Shown here one piece after another: positions 45,820-55,983 of a stretch of DNA of 64,000 bases (its first letter is position 1; each line of letters begins with the position of its first letter). The stretch comes from Eutypa lata. Lineage: Eukaryota; Ascomycota; Sordariomycetes; Xylariales; Diatrypaceae. Where the stretch lies: the NCBI GenBank assembly GCA_022661535.1, contig JAKULF010000018.1, forward strand, positions 186,001-250,000, given 5' to 3'. The translations under genes were made by a program, and so were the position numbers. Under the pieces are notes generated by a model, which was not told the origin of the DNA, did no database searches, and worked only from the letters and a program-made list of their open reading frames with translations.

Positions 45820-47462
45820 GTTCGGAGGTGAATTGCGGAGACATTATAGGGGTAAGTAGTTCGCTATAATCGGTTGATTTAAGGCTATTAAAGGTAATAC
45901 TTATGGGCTTCGTCAACTTATTAACGGGTATCAATCTACAGTGTGACGAATATTTCCCTATTTGCTTTAACTGCATCCGCCACGGTGTCAGTTGTAGTCT
46001 ATCGCGCACTACGAGCATGCGGTCTGGTCTAACTAGACCGTCGGGATGGAAGAGGGCAAAGCCCACGAGCGCGCAGATCCCGCGGCAGTCAACTTTGGGC
46101 GTGGACTGGAACTCATGCACCATTATTCTACCGCTTCGTCTGACACCTTAGCCCTGCGCGCTGACATGCAGCACGTCTGGCGCGTAACGATTCCCGAGAT
46201 CGCGTACCAGAGCCCCATGTTGATGCACGGGATCCTTGCCGTCGCCGCCATGCACAAGGCGTACCTCCTCCCTTCGCGGCGCAGGACGTACCTCGATCTC
46301 GCCGCCTTCCATCAGAATTCCGGACTCGAGGCTTTTCGTGTCACACTGCACGATATAGGAGAGCAGAATTGGAAGCCGTTCCTTTGCTTCGCATCCGTTA
46401 TTGCCCTTCTCGTGTGCTCTATGCCGATGGAGAGCAAACCCGAGTTACAGCTGGGTACCACCGCGGCGCCGGACGTCTTACAGTTGTTCGTGTTCGTGCC
46501 GGGGATCCGTAGCGTACTGCTCCCGTATCAGTCGATGTTGATAGGGACGGTATTGGGTCCTCTTGTTCATGGGGTATGGATCACTTGTCCTCAAGACCCT
46601 TCCTATAAGTAAGTCTAAGTATTAATTCACAAAAGCTGCCCCTATACAATACCAGTTTCTAGACAGTATAGCTCAAGTTGTTCTACCTTCTTCTGTTTCC
46701 CGCCTTTTCTAGAAACCCACCATTAGAATTCTCACCACTACCCGGCGACGTTTTCGACGCGCTCGCGCTCCTAGCCGATTCTTCGAGACCAGCCCCTTAA
46801 CTAGCGAGAAGCAAGAGGACTACCGGATGGCGGTTTCCGAGCTCCAGAATGCGGTATATCTCATGGCGCACGCGGGCGCCCATCCTGAGGTTGGCAGTAA
46901 GTAATTTCAGAGGTCCCTTTGACTCATTTTTTATGTAGTTAGCTAGCTTGCTTCATTTCCTGAGGCTACTTAATAAAGGTCATATTTAGTAGGATGAACG
47001 CTCGAACAACTGCCATGCCAAGGTGTCCGTAAATAAGAGAAAATTGCTGACCTTAGATGTTTTCCAGTGCTCTTCAGCGTCCTCTACGTGCTCCCGGACG
47101 CGATCATGGCCGACCTGGAGGCGACCGACCCCTACGCGCTCGTGCTCCTATCGTACTTCTCCGTATTCTCCAAGGTCCTGGAGACCAGGTTTTGGTTTAG
47201 TAAGTAACTCTCGGGGTAATTTTTGTCACCCATCACGTTTCGGGAACATATATTTCTTTGTCGAAGCGAGTTCTTGCTCTTAGAACATGATTTAAACGTC
47301 TCCGAATCATTGCTAGGTTATCTAGAAAGGGCAATGGCTAACTCCGACTGTTCAAGTGGCCGGGTGGGCCGAGCGCCTCTTCGCTACCGTCGACGCTCAC
47401 TTGGTGGATCGTCCGCTTTTGAGGAAAATGCTCGAGTGGCCGCGGCGGCAGGTGTTTGTCTG
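45820..47462 (+). pseudogene. UPC2-like Zn2Cys6 transcription factor, decayed
   Basis: Remnant of a zinc-cluster regulator of the sterol-uptake-control type. The cluster region reads GFGGELRRHYR, then after an intron QCDEYFPICFNCIRHGVSC: the last four cysteines are present, but the first two appear replaced (by Phe and Leu). The regulatory domain (46046-46612) is well preserved, with LELMHHYSTA, WRVTIPEIAYQSP and LMHGILAVAAMHKAYLLP. It is out of frame with the cluster. A further one-base shift near 46780 separates ALALLAD from FFETSPLTSEKQ. Later exons (around 47068-47203 and 47361-47462) still encode recognisable pieces such as WAERLFATVDAHLVDRPLL. The left end is approximate. The second-last intron carries the shared element. 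Confidence 0.8.
47239..47329 (+). repeat. Intron-borne sequence shared with 42979-43081 (copy B)
   Basis: Counterpart of the stretch in the HET-gene intron, located in an intron of the UPC2-like pseudogene. Same orientation and same order of matching blocks, ending in TTGCTAGGTTATCTAGAAAG. Confidence 0.5.
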
Positions 47463-47820
47463 AGTTGCGAAAAATTGTTTGATGCTGCGGTAGATATATT
47501 GGTGCTTAATTAGCATAATATCTTCTATATTAGTATATCTCGGGTTATGGGAATTGTCAGCAGTGATTCATTCTTTGTCTTCATACAACCTTTTTGACGG
47601 GGGAGCACGGTACTTATGCTCCGATTCACCGTATGCCATTCCGCGAAAATGACTGAATGTGTTAACACAAACATACCAGTCCAACCAGCGAAGGTGACTC
47701 AGACTATGGCAACAGCAAACTGAAAAAGTGCGTATAAATACAACATCTCTGTCCTTAGTAGGAGTTCTTCTCTTTCGAATTTCGGATATCTGATAGACAT
47801 GCAGTTACATTACCTTCAAA
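47463..47820. other. Spacer before the DUF3632-like gene
   Basis: About 360 bp, A+T-rich, holding the promoter of the next plus-strand gene. Nothing else is seen. Confidence 0.6.
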
Positions 47821-48753
47821 ATGGCCTCTTCCAGTCAACAACAGTTTGCACAAATAGCCCCCCAGGGTGGTAGTAGGCAACTCATCGTGGGATATATTTG
47901 GCAGTTCCTTGGCCTTTCTGGTCAAGAAATTGATTTAACTAAAGAGGCTACTGAGCTTGCGCGGCTGCTGAGACATACTCAAGCAGATTCTCATAGAGAC
48001 ATCTTGGGGGAGGGGATTACCTGGGGGGTAGCAATGCAAATATTTTGTGGTCAAAATGGGGACTACGAGCTCAACTTGGACAATCCTAAGGTCGATCATC
48101 TCATCGATGTCCTCATCATGGTAATTAATGGTCAGACCTCCGATAACAAAAAACATATTAAGGAAGGACTTACACTAGGTTTGATAGAGGCGCACAGTTA
48201 GTGACCTATCCATTCTTGCCTTTTCTTTTCCGACAAGACAGGCTCCAAGGCCCCTGCTTCTAACTAATACAACCACTTCACAGACATGATCCCCTATCGC
48301 GTTTCGACAGCCAGCCCTCGGAGACCCTGGGATTTTACGGCAGGCCAACTCCACGTACAATGTCACGCATTTGCCTCTAGGATTTATAAGAAGCGCATAG
48401 TCACGGACGACATGTTAATGGTGCAAGCCATGCGCGAGGCATTCGAGGTCGTGAACCCGGAAGAGAACATCCACCTCACGCTAGTGGCAGTGTACTCCTG
48501 GTTGAAGCGTGACCACGACCACTTCGTTAGCCGGATCTCGGGGCGACGAGGGAAAACAACAACCTACACAGGCAATTCGCAGAACTATTCTACCGGGGAA
48601 CTCTACCATGCGCAGGGCGGTCTGTGGACGCTAGACAAGGCGCGCTGGAACTTCTGGAAAGATCGGTTCTTGGAACTGACCCAGGGACGCTATAAAGATT
48701 CGCATAAGCTTAGGAAAGCTGCTCAGAAAATGCACCGCTTCGAAGACGTTTAG
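47821..48753 (+). CDS. DUF3632-like protein of unknown function
   Basis: Exons 47821..48196 and 48284..48753 (donor GTTAGT, CTAAC branch, ACAG acceptor) give 281 residues. The N-terminal half is helical and soluble-looking. After the intron come AMREAFEVVNPEENIHLTLVAVYSW and then a C-terminal block with LWTLDKARWNFWKDRFLELT and KAAQKMHRFEDV. That block, a Trp-rich stretch then a short helix ending the protein, is what I recall for fungal DUF3632. No signal peptide, membrane segment or catalytic motif is visible. Function is unknown. If the intron is not spliced, a shorter 125-residue protein would result. It is intact although it follows two dead genes. Confidence 0.6.
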
Positions 48754-50082
48754 GGTTGGGGGAGATGGCTCTATGGCCAAAACTGATGTCACTAATGTGG
48801 TGGTTATTATGGAGTCGCGTTAAGAATTCAATCAATCGGGAACATGTCATATAGGGGAGGCTTTTTGGGAACGTTGTTTTAGCCTAGAATATAGTTACCA
48901 CCATCGTTCATTCAATATTGCGGACATCCTTTTGTAAGGTAGTGAACGTGTGTCGATGCACGCAAGATGAGAGAGCACACAGTTGAGTATGTAGTTACTG
49001 TCTCTCTAAATCACTGTATTTTGTCTACATAGAATTGCTGGTACTAGTCTAGTAATTATTGTTATTACCTAGGTATATAGCCGCTCGGAGAAGAGATAGT
49101 CTGATATACCTACATGTAGTATTAGTTCATATCTATCATTATGCGATACCAACGATGGCTTCTTTCACGTGTCATACGTTGACACTATATGTACCTTCTA
49201 ACTCTCAATCCGACAAATTACTAAAGAGACTTCAACTACATTAGGTATGTATATACATCTGTAGCGCATAGGTAATTACTTATGTAGGTAATGTATGATG
49301 TTTAGCACAGCACAAGGCAATACCAATGAATATCGGCTACTGTTGTGCAAAACCTCCGGTGGTAGACTCTCGCTCCTGCCGTCTACCATAATGAATAGCG
49401 GGCAGTAAATACAGGCGTACATATAGCTTTAAGAACCGCTTACATCGGTGCTGCTTGCACAGAAGAAGCAAGAACAATTCGAACAAACAGGCAATTTGAG
49501 AAGCATACCTAGAAGCATACATCTCACCTACCTACCTACCTACCTACCTACCTACCTACTATCTAGGCTGCCAGAGTAGGTATTCCCGAATGTTTAGATG
49601 GAAGGATCTACTTCTATTTTCCTTGCTCTGCGTTGTCGGGCAGGTGCATTTGTTTACAAATTTACAAGACCTCCACTCATTCTAATCGTGACGTTCGTTG
49701 ATTACCCACTATGATGTTGAAGGCAAGTTGCAACTTCTTGATTTGCTACAGTTCTCGTAGTGGGAAGGAGAACTGAGTTGAAACCCTGTGCTGAGTCTGA
49801 AAGTCTTCCCAATTCCGTTTCCTCTCGCACATTCTCTTCTCTCTTCTCTCTTCCCAACCATTATCACCACACATATTTTCAGTCAATCTTTTTGGTTTCT
49901 TGCCTACACTTCACAGCATTCCTAGCCAGTGTTCTCAACGATTAAATTCCAAGGGACCTGAGGCCATCGACACAGTTTCATATACTGAATTACGGTCTTT
50001 GCTAAACCATCTGCCTACATCCTTATTCATTCGCCATCACCCACCAACCCAGGTTCCAACGAGCACTTATACCTCCATCAAG
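48754..50082. other. Intergenic interval with a (CTAC)n run
   Basis: About 1.3 kb; contains the CTAC array near 49527-49561 and the leader of the secreted-protein gene. No coding frame with a recognisable domain. Confidence 0.6.
49527..49561. repeat. (ACCT)n tetranucleotide run
   Basis: About eight tandem units. Confidence 0.9.
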
Positions 50083-50729
50083 ATGAAGGTTTGTCTCTAG
50101 ATATCAGAATACTGTGATGAACAGGTACTAAACAAGTTTCTACTTCTCAGACTTTCGCAGCCCTTGTTATGCTTCTCGCTACATCGGTCATTGCTCATCC
50201 CCGGAGCGTGATACACAACGAAACAGTGAAAAGAGAAAGCAACTCAGAAGTAGTCCTCATTGTCAAACAGCATCAGGACAGTGACGGCCGTGTTTGGGCT
50301 GTCGCCTGCACATCACCGTTAAATCTAAGAATGGTACAGTGCGGCTACGACAGCGTATGTAATGCCAACGGATCTTTCGTAAACGATGATCTCTTCTGCC
50401 TCGACATCTGCAGCTGTGACCGTGGAAGAGACTTGATTAATTCGCATCATCTGGACGGTGTGATGGCACAGACTGAGAGCCGCGACATTCTTCCCAGGTC
50501 GATCGATCCCGACACGACCAATAAAACAGTGGCCAACAGCACCAACAGCACCAACACTACAACTCCTCCCATACCGGTGTTTCACCTCTTCAAACACCAT
50601 GAACCACAGAACAGCTCCACCCAAACCAATTCTACCCTGACCAACTCCACGTTGACCAACTCTACCTCGACTAACTCTACTCTGGTTAACTCTTTCAAGA
50701 TGCAAGCTCGCCTTGCTTCCGAGATGTGA
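50083..50729 (+). CDS. Small secreted protein with six cysteines and Asn-Ser-Thr repeats
   Basis: Exon 1 is only two codons (50083..50088, donor GTTTGT) and exon 2 is 50151..50729, giving 194 residues. The first 18 residues form a clear signal peptide (KTFAALVMLLATSVIAH), then a possible Kex2 site (VKR). The middle has six cysteines within about 40 residues (VACTS, VQCGY, SVCNA, LFCLDICSC), enough for three disulfides. The C-terminal third has repeated N-S-T / S-T-L-T-N units, that is, dense N-glycosylation sequons, and no GPI or membrane segment. I do not recognise a family. Size, secretion signal and cysteines fit a candidate effector or wall protein, which is inference. The two-codon first exon is the weakest part of the model. 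Confidence 0.7.
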
Positions 50730-52191
50730 TCAGCATGAGCCTTGCTGCTTGCATGGGGAATACTGTCTGTTCCACTCCGGTAAATGGAATCCTCACCATT
50801 CTGACCGACGGTCAGGAGTGCATGTCGATGTGTAATGTGACTAACTCGTCATGGAGATTATGGAGGTTGTTAGAAGAACGGGAACAGCGTTGAATGGTAT
50901 TGCATTTCTGAGGGTCACAGGAGCAGGACTGGTTGGACTGGGTTGGACTTTCGTGTATCAATACACTACTCGCATAGACAGACAGTATCATTAGACCTAT
51001 AGTACTTTAATCCGTGTTTTCATACTCACGCGGACTATCTTATCCTACTTTATTGAATACTGCCTGCATAGATGTGGATATTTTGAGTCACCGAACTGGC
51101 CCTCAATATCCTTGCATAATCCAATACTATGCAGTCAAGTGAACACACATTACTTGTGAGTAAGACATGAAGCCAAAATAAAGCACTTTAAATCATGCCA
51201 CGTCTGACCCCAAGTCTTAAAAACAGCGCCATGTTTATTGTCTCACCGCCGTGTCGGTACTCATATGCATGTCCTCTTCTGGGTAGAGTCATGGCAACAG
51301 CCAAGGCTTTCTTTCGGCTAACTGTCGCCGCCATGAACTACCTGTCGCAGTTAGTTATTACAGCATTATTAGTACCAGGAACAAGGACGGGATCTCTGTA
51401 ATCTTCTCCTGCCGGTGCGCCTTTTTCCAACATGCACGTGTGACATGTCGCCATGCCGCGATGGCAATTGAAAGTGCCTAGAGACTGGCTCGTGTAATAG
51501 TAACCAGTACAGTACACAACAGGCGAGGGTGGTTCCAAGCTAAATTTCCTTTTTAGGAAAACTAGTTCCAGTTCTGTCCAATCACAGCTGAAGAATTGGA
51601 ACAGCGCATCAATGGATAACACCACTGGTAAGTACATAGATCTTCCAGGGCTGCAGGGGATCTGATCTGTCGGCATAGTGAGAGTGGAAAGCAAGACTAT
51701 TAATATGCATGTATATACAAACCGGGATTCGGTGACGAGACGGTGGGGGTATCCGATGAAGTAAGTTCTCTTTGATGACCCTTCAACTCTAGGTACCACT
51801 CAAGATATATCACCGGCCTCCTTTACTCTCGGCAGTATGCCGTTATGATTAAGGAGGTGCGGCAAATGATCTACAGTTCCCTACTTCGTAGACGCTTTTT
51901 GAATTCCGACCTGTCAGATTGTCGCATATTCTCTCGCCAAATTCTTTTTAATGATGTGACGCACAGGACACACAACTTATGCATTTTTTAAGAACCAGGG
52001 ATAACTAAGTATGTAGATAGTAACGATATTGATTGACCCCTCACTACCGTACCATCACGAACTACATACATGCAGTCAATGTATGCCTCGTATGTAGCTA
52101 CCTCCTCACATCGCCTCTTCTCTACCTACATGCGTAGATAGATATCTACATCGAACCCCAGAACAAGACGATCCTATGCATTGTACACCAC
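50730..52191. other. Intergenic interval
   Basis: About 1.5 kb. A 153-codon minus-strand frame at 51338-51799 has several cysteines but mixed composition and no recognisable domain, so it is not called. No RNA gene or repeat of note. Confidence 0.5.
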
Positions 52192-53588
52192 TTATTTACC
52201 TCCCCACACCTTCTTGACGAAGTCCTCGGCTCGAGTGAACTCGTACTCCGGCAGGAGCCTGTTCCACTCGTCCGTGACGTCGTAGGCGCCGCGATGCATG
52301 CCGATCAAGATGCTCTTGAGGGCTACACCCAAGAACGCCTGGACCTGCTCCGGCGAAGCGGCGTGGAGATCCACTGCGTTGGCGAGGTCTTTGGCGTTGT
52401 GTACGTCGGCCTCGGCCTCTTCTAGCTTGAGCCATTCGATGGTAAATGGCTTTCCTGTTTGATGATGATGAGCATGATGGTGTGTTAGTTTCTGATTTGA
52501 ATTTATCTGAACCGCTGCTGCTGTTGTTTTGGCTGATAGATAGGTAGGTAGGTAGGTAGGTAGGTAGGTAGGTAGGTAGGCATGGTAGGTATTGAAGAGT
52601 GAGTGAACGACAAAGAGAAAACAAACAAACAAACAAATAAACAAACAAACATACCAATAGCCTCACCCAACACCAGCATCTCACGAACCGTGACCCGGCT
52701 CCCCGCAACGCCGCCGACCGCCGGCCACTCGCCCTCGTACTCCACCGCGCCCGCCACCGCGCCAGCGACGTCCCGCACCGTCGTCCAGACGACGACGTCG
52801 TCGAGCGACCCTTCGAGCAGCACGGCGCGCTGCTTCGCGAAGTCGAACTGGAGGGGCAGCGTGGCGACGTGCGTCGACGTCTGGTGCGGGTGGCCCAGGT
52901 AGTTCATGAACCCGCCGATCTGGAACAGCGTGTACTGGATCACCTTGCGGTCTCTGTTGAGGTCCGCCAGGTAGCGCGCTATCTCGACTTTGCCGGCGTA
53001 CCAGGGGATCACGTCGAGAGAGGCCTCGAGCTTGACGCCGCTGGGTTTTGTGTGTTAGTATGGTGGTGTCTATGGTCTGAAATGGGTTGTTCCCCAATCT
53101 CTCTTCTTTTCAATTGGAAAGGCTACTTACGTCGCCCACTCGGACGGTGCGAAGCGCTTAACGCCAGCTTCAACCGCGGCATCGATAAGCCGCTTCTGGG
53201 TTGCGTTGCCGGCATCGAGGTGGACGGGGAAGAAACACAGGACCGTTTCTACGCCCTGGAACAAGCGGACGAGTTCGGATTTGTCCTGGTAGGTGGTCTG
53301 TACCCATTTGACGCCGGGGAGAGACGGATATTTGGCAGGATCCTGAAACTCTCTCTCTGAGTTAGATTCGATTCATTTATAATAAGAAGAGAGAGAGAGA
53401 TGATTTGAATTGTCACCTTTCGAACCAAGCCGATTATTTCATGCTTCTGGGTTTCTACGAGCTTGTCGAGGACTTCTCGAGCCAGCTCTAGAGCGATAGT
53501 TTAGCATATATACAAGTTAAATTCAGGGGTACGTCGCGAACTCAAGTCACTTACGGCTTGTAGCTGATGCAATTGCAATTTTAACCAT
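52192..53588 (-). CDS. NmrA-like / isoflavone-reductase-type NAD(P)-binding protein
   Basis: Five exons, 53588..53555, 53487..53417, 53354..53131, 53040..52655 and 52454..52192, give 325 residues, normal for the family. The N-terminus MVKIAIASATSQLAREVLDKL is the first strand and helix of a Rossmann fold; the usual GxxGxxG is replaced by ASATSQLA. Later blocks are ETVLCFFPVHLDAGNATQKRLIDAAVEAGVKRFAPSEWA, typical of NmrA/PCBER relatives, and WYAGKVEIARYL with the family Lys. Acting as a reductase or as a redox-sensing regulator are both possible. Two junctions are less certain: the acceptor of exon 3 lies in a GA repeat, and I chose the site that keeps frame. Intron 4 holds (GTAG)n and (AAAC)n runs. 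Confidence 0.85.
52534..52650. repeat. (TAGG)n and (AAAC)n runs inside an intron
   Basis: Two microsatellites in intron 4 of the NmrA-like gene: about ten TAGG units (52538-52580) and several AAAC units (52619-52650). Confidence 0.85.
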
Positions 53589-54191
53589 TGTGGCGTGTAG
53601 GGAGGCTTATGAATATATGTATGTAAAATTTAAACTATTTGTCTTTGGGGTATTTGCGGTTCTGGTCAAGTTCTTGAGACTGCTGTGGGCTGGTACGACT
53701 TCATCTCCCTTCTCCAAGAACCGCCGTACTTATATATCATAAACCAACCCCTTAGTCATTTCCATAGATGAATCATGACGGCGGCAAAGCGAACATCGCG
53801 TGACAAATGTTCAGAATATAGTAAGCTTGGTTCACGTAACCGTAATTGTTTGTCCCAGAGTGTCTGGTATTGGGTTCGTTGAAGCTTCGGGGTAACTGAC
53901 TGGTCTGACACGCCAGCTGCGGACGGTTACGTGATCGGACGGCGCGGAATCGCTCCGTGCCAAGTCCGCCAACATAACCGCCCTTTTAATATTAGAGCGG
54001 ATGCGGATTTGGTCGACCCTTGCCGTAATCACGATCTGACAAATCCAAATCCTACCTATGCCGCCCTAGACTAAATCCTTCACCATTCTTCGGTTACATA
54101 ACCACCAGCACTCCCTCCGCAGTGCGGACTCCGCACCGTCCAATGTAACCAACCGCTCCCTGGCATTCGTTAACTACCTACCTAGGCAGAG
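53589..54191. other. Divergent upstream region of NmrA-like and bZIP genes
   Basis: About 600 bp between divergent start codons, presumably holding both promoters. No defined site was identified. Confidence 0.6.
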
Positions 54192-55538
54192 ATGGCGACG
54201 AAAGCAGAAGATGCAGTTCGGGTAAGTTTTGCTTGTTCAATTGCTCCATTAGGCTACTTAGTAGGTGCTAACCGGGACCCGCCGCAGCGGCGACGCGAAC
54301 GGGGCCGTCGGTCTCAAGCTGGCTTCCGAAAACGCCAAGCTGAGGCGAACCAGCACGTGCGGGATCAAAACCTACGGCTGAAGAGTGCGATTGAGAAGCT
54401 GATCCATGCCACTCGGGGTGATGAGGACCCGGAGCTGCTCAATACGATTTTCGACGTGGCCGAGGCGGCTGGTGTCGATGCGCCAAGACCTGTCATTGGT
54501 GCGCAATGTGACGACGACACCACCACCATTGCCACCACCACCACCGCCACCACTGCTGTCCGGCCTAGGCCTGATAGACACGTAAGCGGACATGGTAATA
54601 ATAGTAGGCTCCTCACTTCTCCCGTTGGTGGTGAGGAGGAAGAGGACATAACCATCGATGCAACGACAAGGGATATTGTCCGCAAAGTCGGTGACCACCA
54701 GGCAAGCCCGAGCTACTCAAGCCTGTTAACCCCGCCGGCATTCTCGGCTTCGCCGCCACAGCGACTTACGTGCGGTATATGGCTAGACCACCTACATTAC
54801 ATGCGGGTCTCCATACCGCCCGACGACATCCTACCGTACCTGGGACCGGGATCCAAGACCTTCGCCGGGATCCTCTTCTGGTCGATGATGGACCACAGCC
54901 AGATGAAATGCCGGCGCAAGCCCCAACACCCACACAACGACGCGGCCTCCCTGATCCGGAGAGCCCTCGGCCACTCGCAGGTCACGGCCGGCTGGGCCGT
55001 CACGTACGTCCAGGCCATGGTCGAGGCGCGGCAGGAGTACAAGCGCACGGGGTCCATCAGCCGCCGGTACGCGTCGTTCGCCGAGCAGGACCTCGGGATG
55101 ATCATGTAAGTTAGGTACCTACTTAAAAACAAAGTCAATATCTTATCTTTTCTCGTTCTTGTTATGGAACCCTTCTTCTACAAGATATGATTTTAAATAT
55201 AAATAAAAAATTTAGATACTAACTTGTTTTGACTAAAAAAAAAAAGACGCGATCGCATCAGCGCCGAGTACTACGCCCGCGGCCAGGACCCGGACCGGTG
55301 GCTGTCGACGCTGGACATCGAGAAGCGCGTCAGGGGCCTCGTTGGCGCCGATGCCTTTGCGCTCTTGGATGCCGCTGCGAGGGGCGCGGGGAACCCTGCT
55401 CTGCGGCGTTCGTTCGATGACCTGGAGTGCAAGCTCCATGAGACTTGCATCTGCTTTGGTGATGGGCCTAGGTGGAATGTCGAGGTTGTGGATGCGCTGT
55501 TCCTGGGTTGGGTTCGGACGGCTTTTTGGTCTACATGA
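54192..55538 (+). CDS. bZIP transcription factor
   Basis: Exons 54192..54221, 54288..55105 and 55247..55538, 379 residues. The short first exon is followed at once by the basic region RRRERGRRSQAGFRKRQAEANQ, then a leucine-zipper-like helix VRDQNLRLKSAIEKL, which is short. A Thr-rich, low-complexity linker follows, then a conserved-looking C-terminal domain (WLDHLHYMRVSIPPDD, FAGILFWSMMDHSQMKC, HSQVTAGWAVTYVQAMVEARQEYKRTGSI) ending in FLGWVRTAFW. Such C-terminal domains occur in fungal bZIP regulators of uncertain target. Intron 1 is 66 bases, stop-free and a multiple of three, so unspliced transcripts would stay in frame; splicing places the basic region directly after residue 10. It is divergent to the NmrA-like gene. 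Confidence 0.7.
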
Positions 55539-55574
55539 TGGTGATGGTGATGGTGATGGGTGATGGGTGATGAC

Positions 55575-55606
<32 letters not shown>

Positions 55607-55983
55607 ACGCTGGTGGATGGAAACTTTTATCATGGTACTTACCCTAGACTATTCCCTACTGTGTTTAATCTGAGGCTCTAGCTATGAGGATTGAGCAAGC
55701 ACCTAAGCACTTGATATCATGTAGTTTTATCGCGCATGGAAACTCGTGAAAATTTGTGTAATCCTCAAGTACTATTATTTGAAACTTAAGGGCCATGTAT
55801 TATTACTAGTCGACCTTACATTATTCAACTTCAGGCATTTGACTAACTAATACAGCACAACTCCGCCCTCCCCACAACTCCTCCCTTCTTTTTTTTCCTT
55901 TTTATTTTTGCTCCCTTTATTTTCTTCTTCTTCTTCTTGTTTTCTTCTTCTCTCTCTCCCCCCCCCTTTCCCCCCCTTTTAAT
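55539..55983. other. Convergent 3' spacer
   Basis: About 445 bp between the 3' ends of the bZIP and oxygenase genes. Begins with TGGTGA and TGATTGAT runs (55540-55602) and contains T/C-rich tracts (55885-55982). Confidence 0.6.
55564..55602. repeat. (TGAT)n run
   Basis: About seven to eight tandem four-base units just after the bZIP stop. Confidence 0.85.

Noticed and set aside
51338..51799. 153-codon minus-strand frame with several cysteines
   Set aside because: No domain, no convincing signal peptide at its start, and mixed composition; could be chance.
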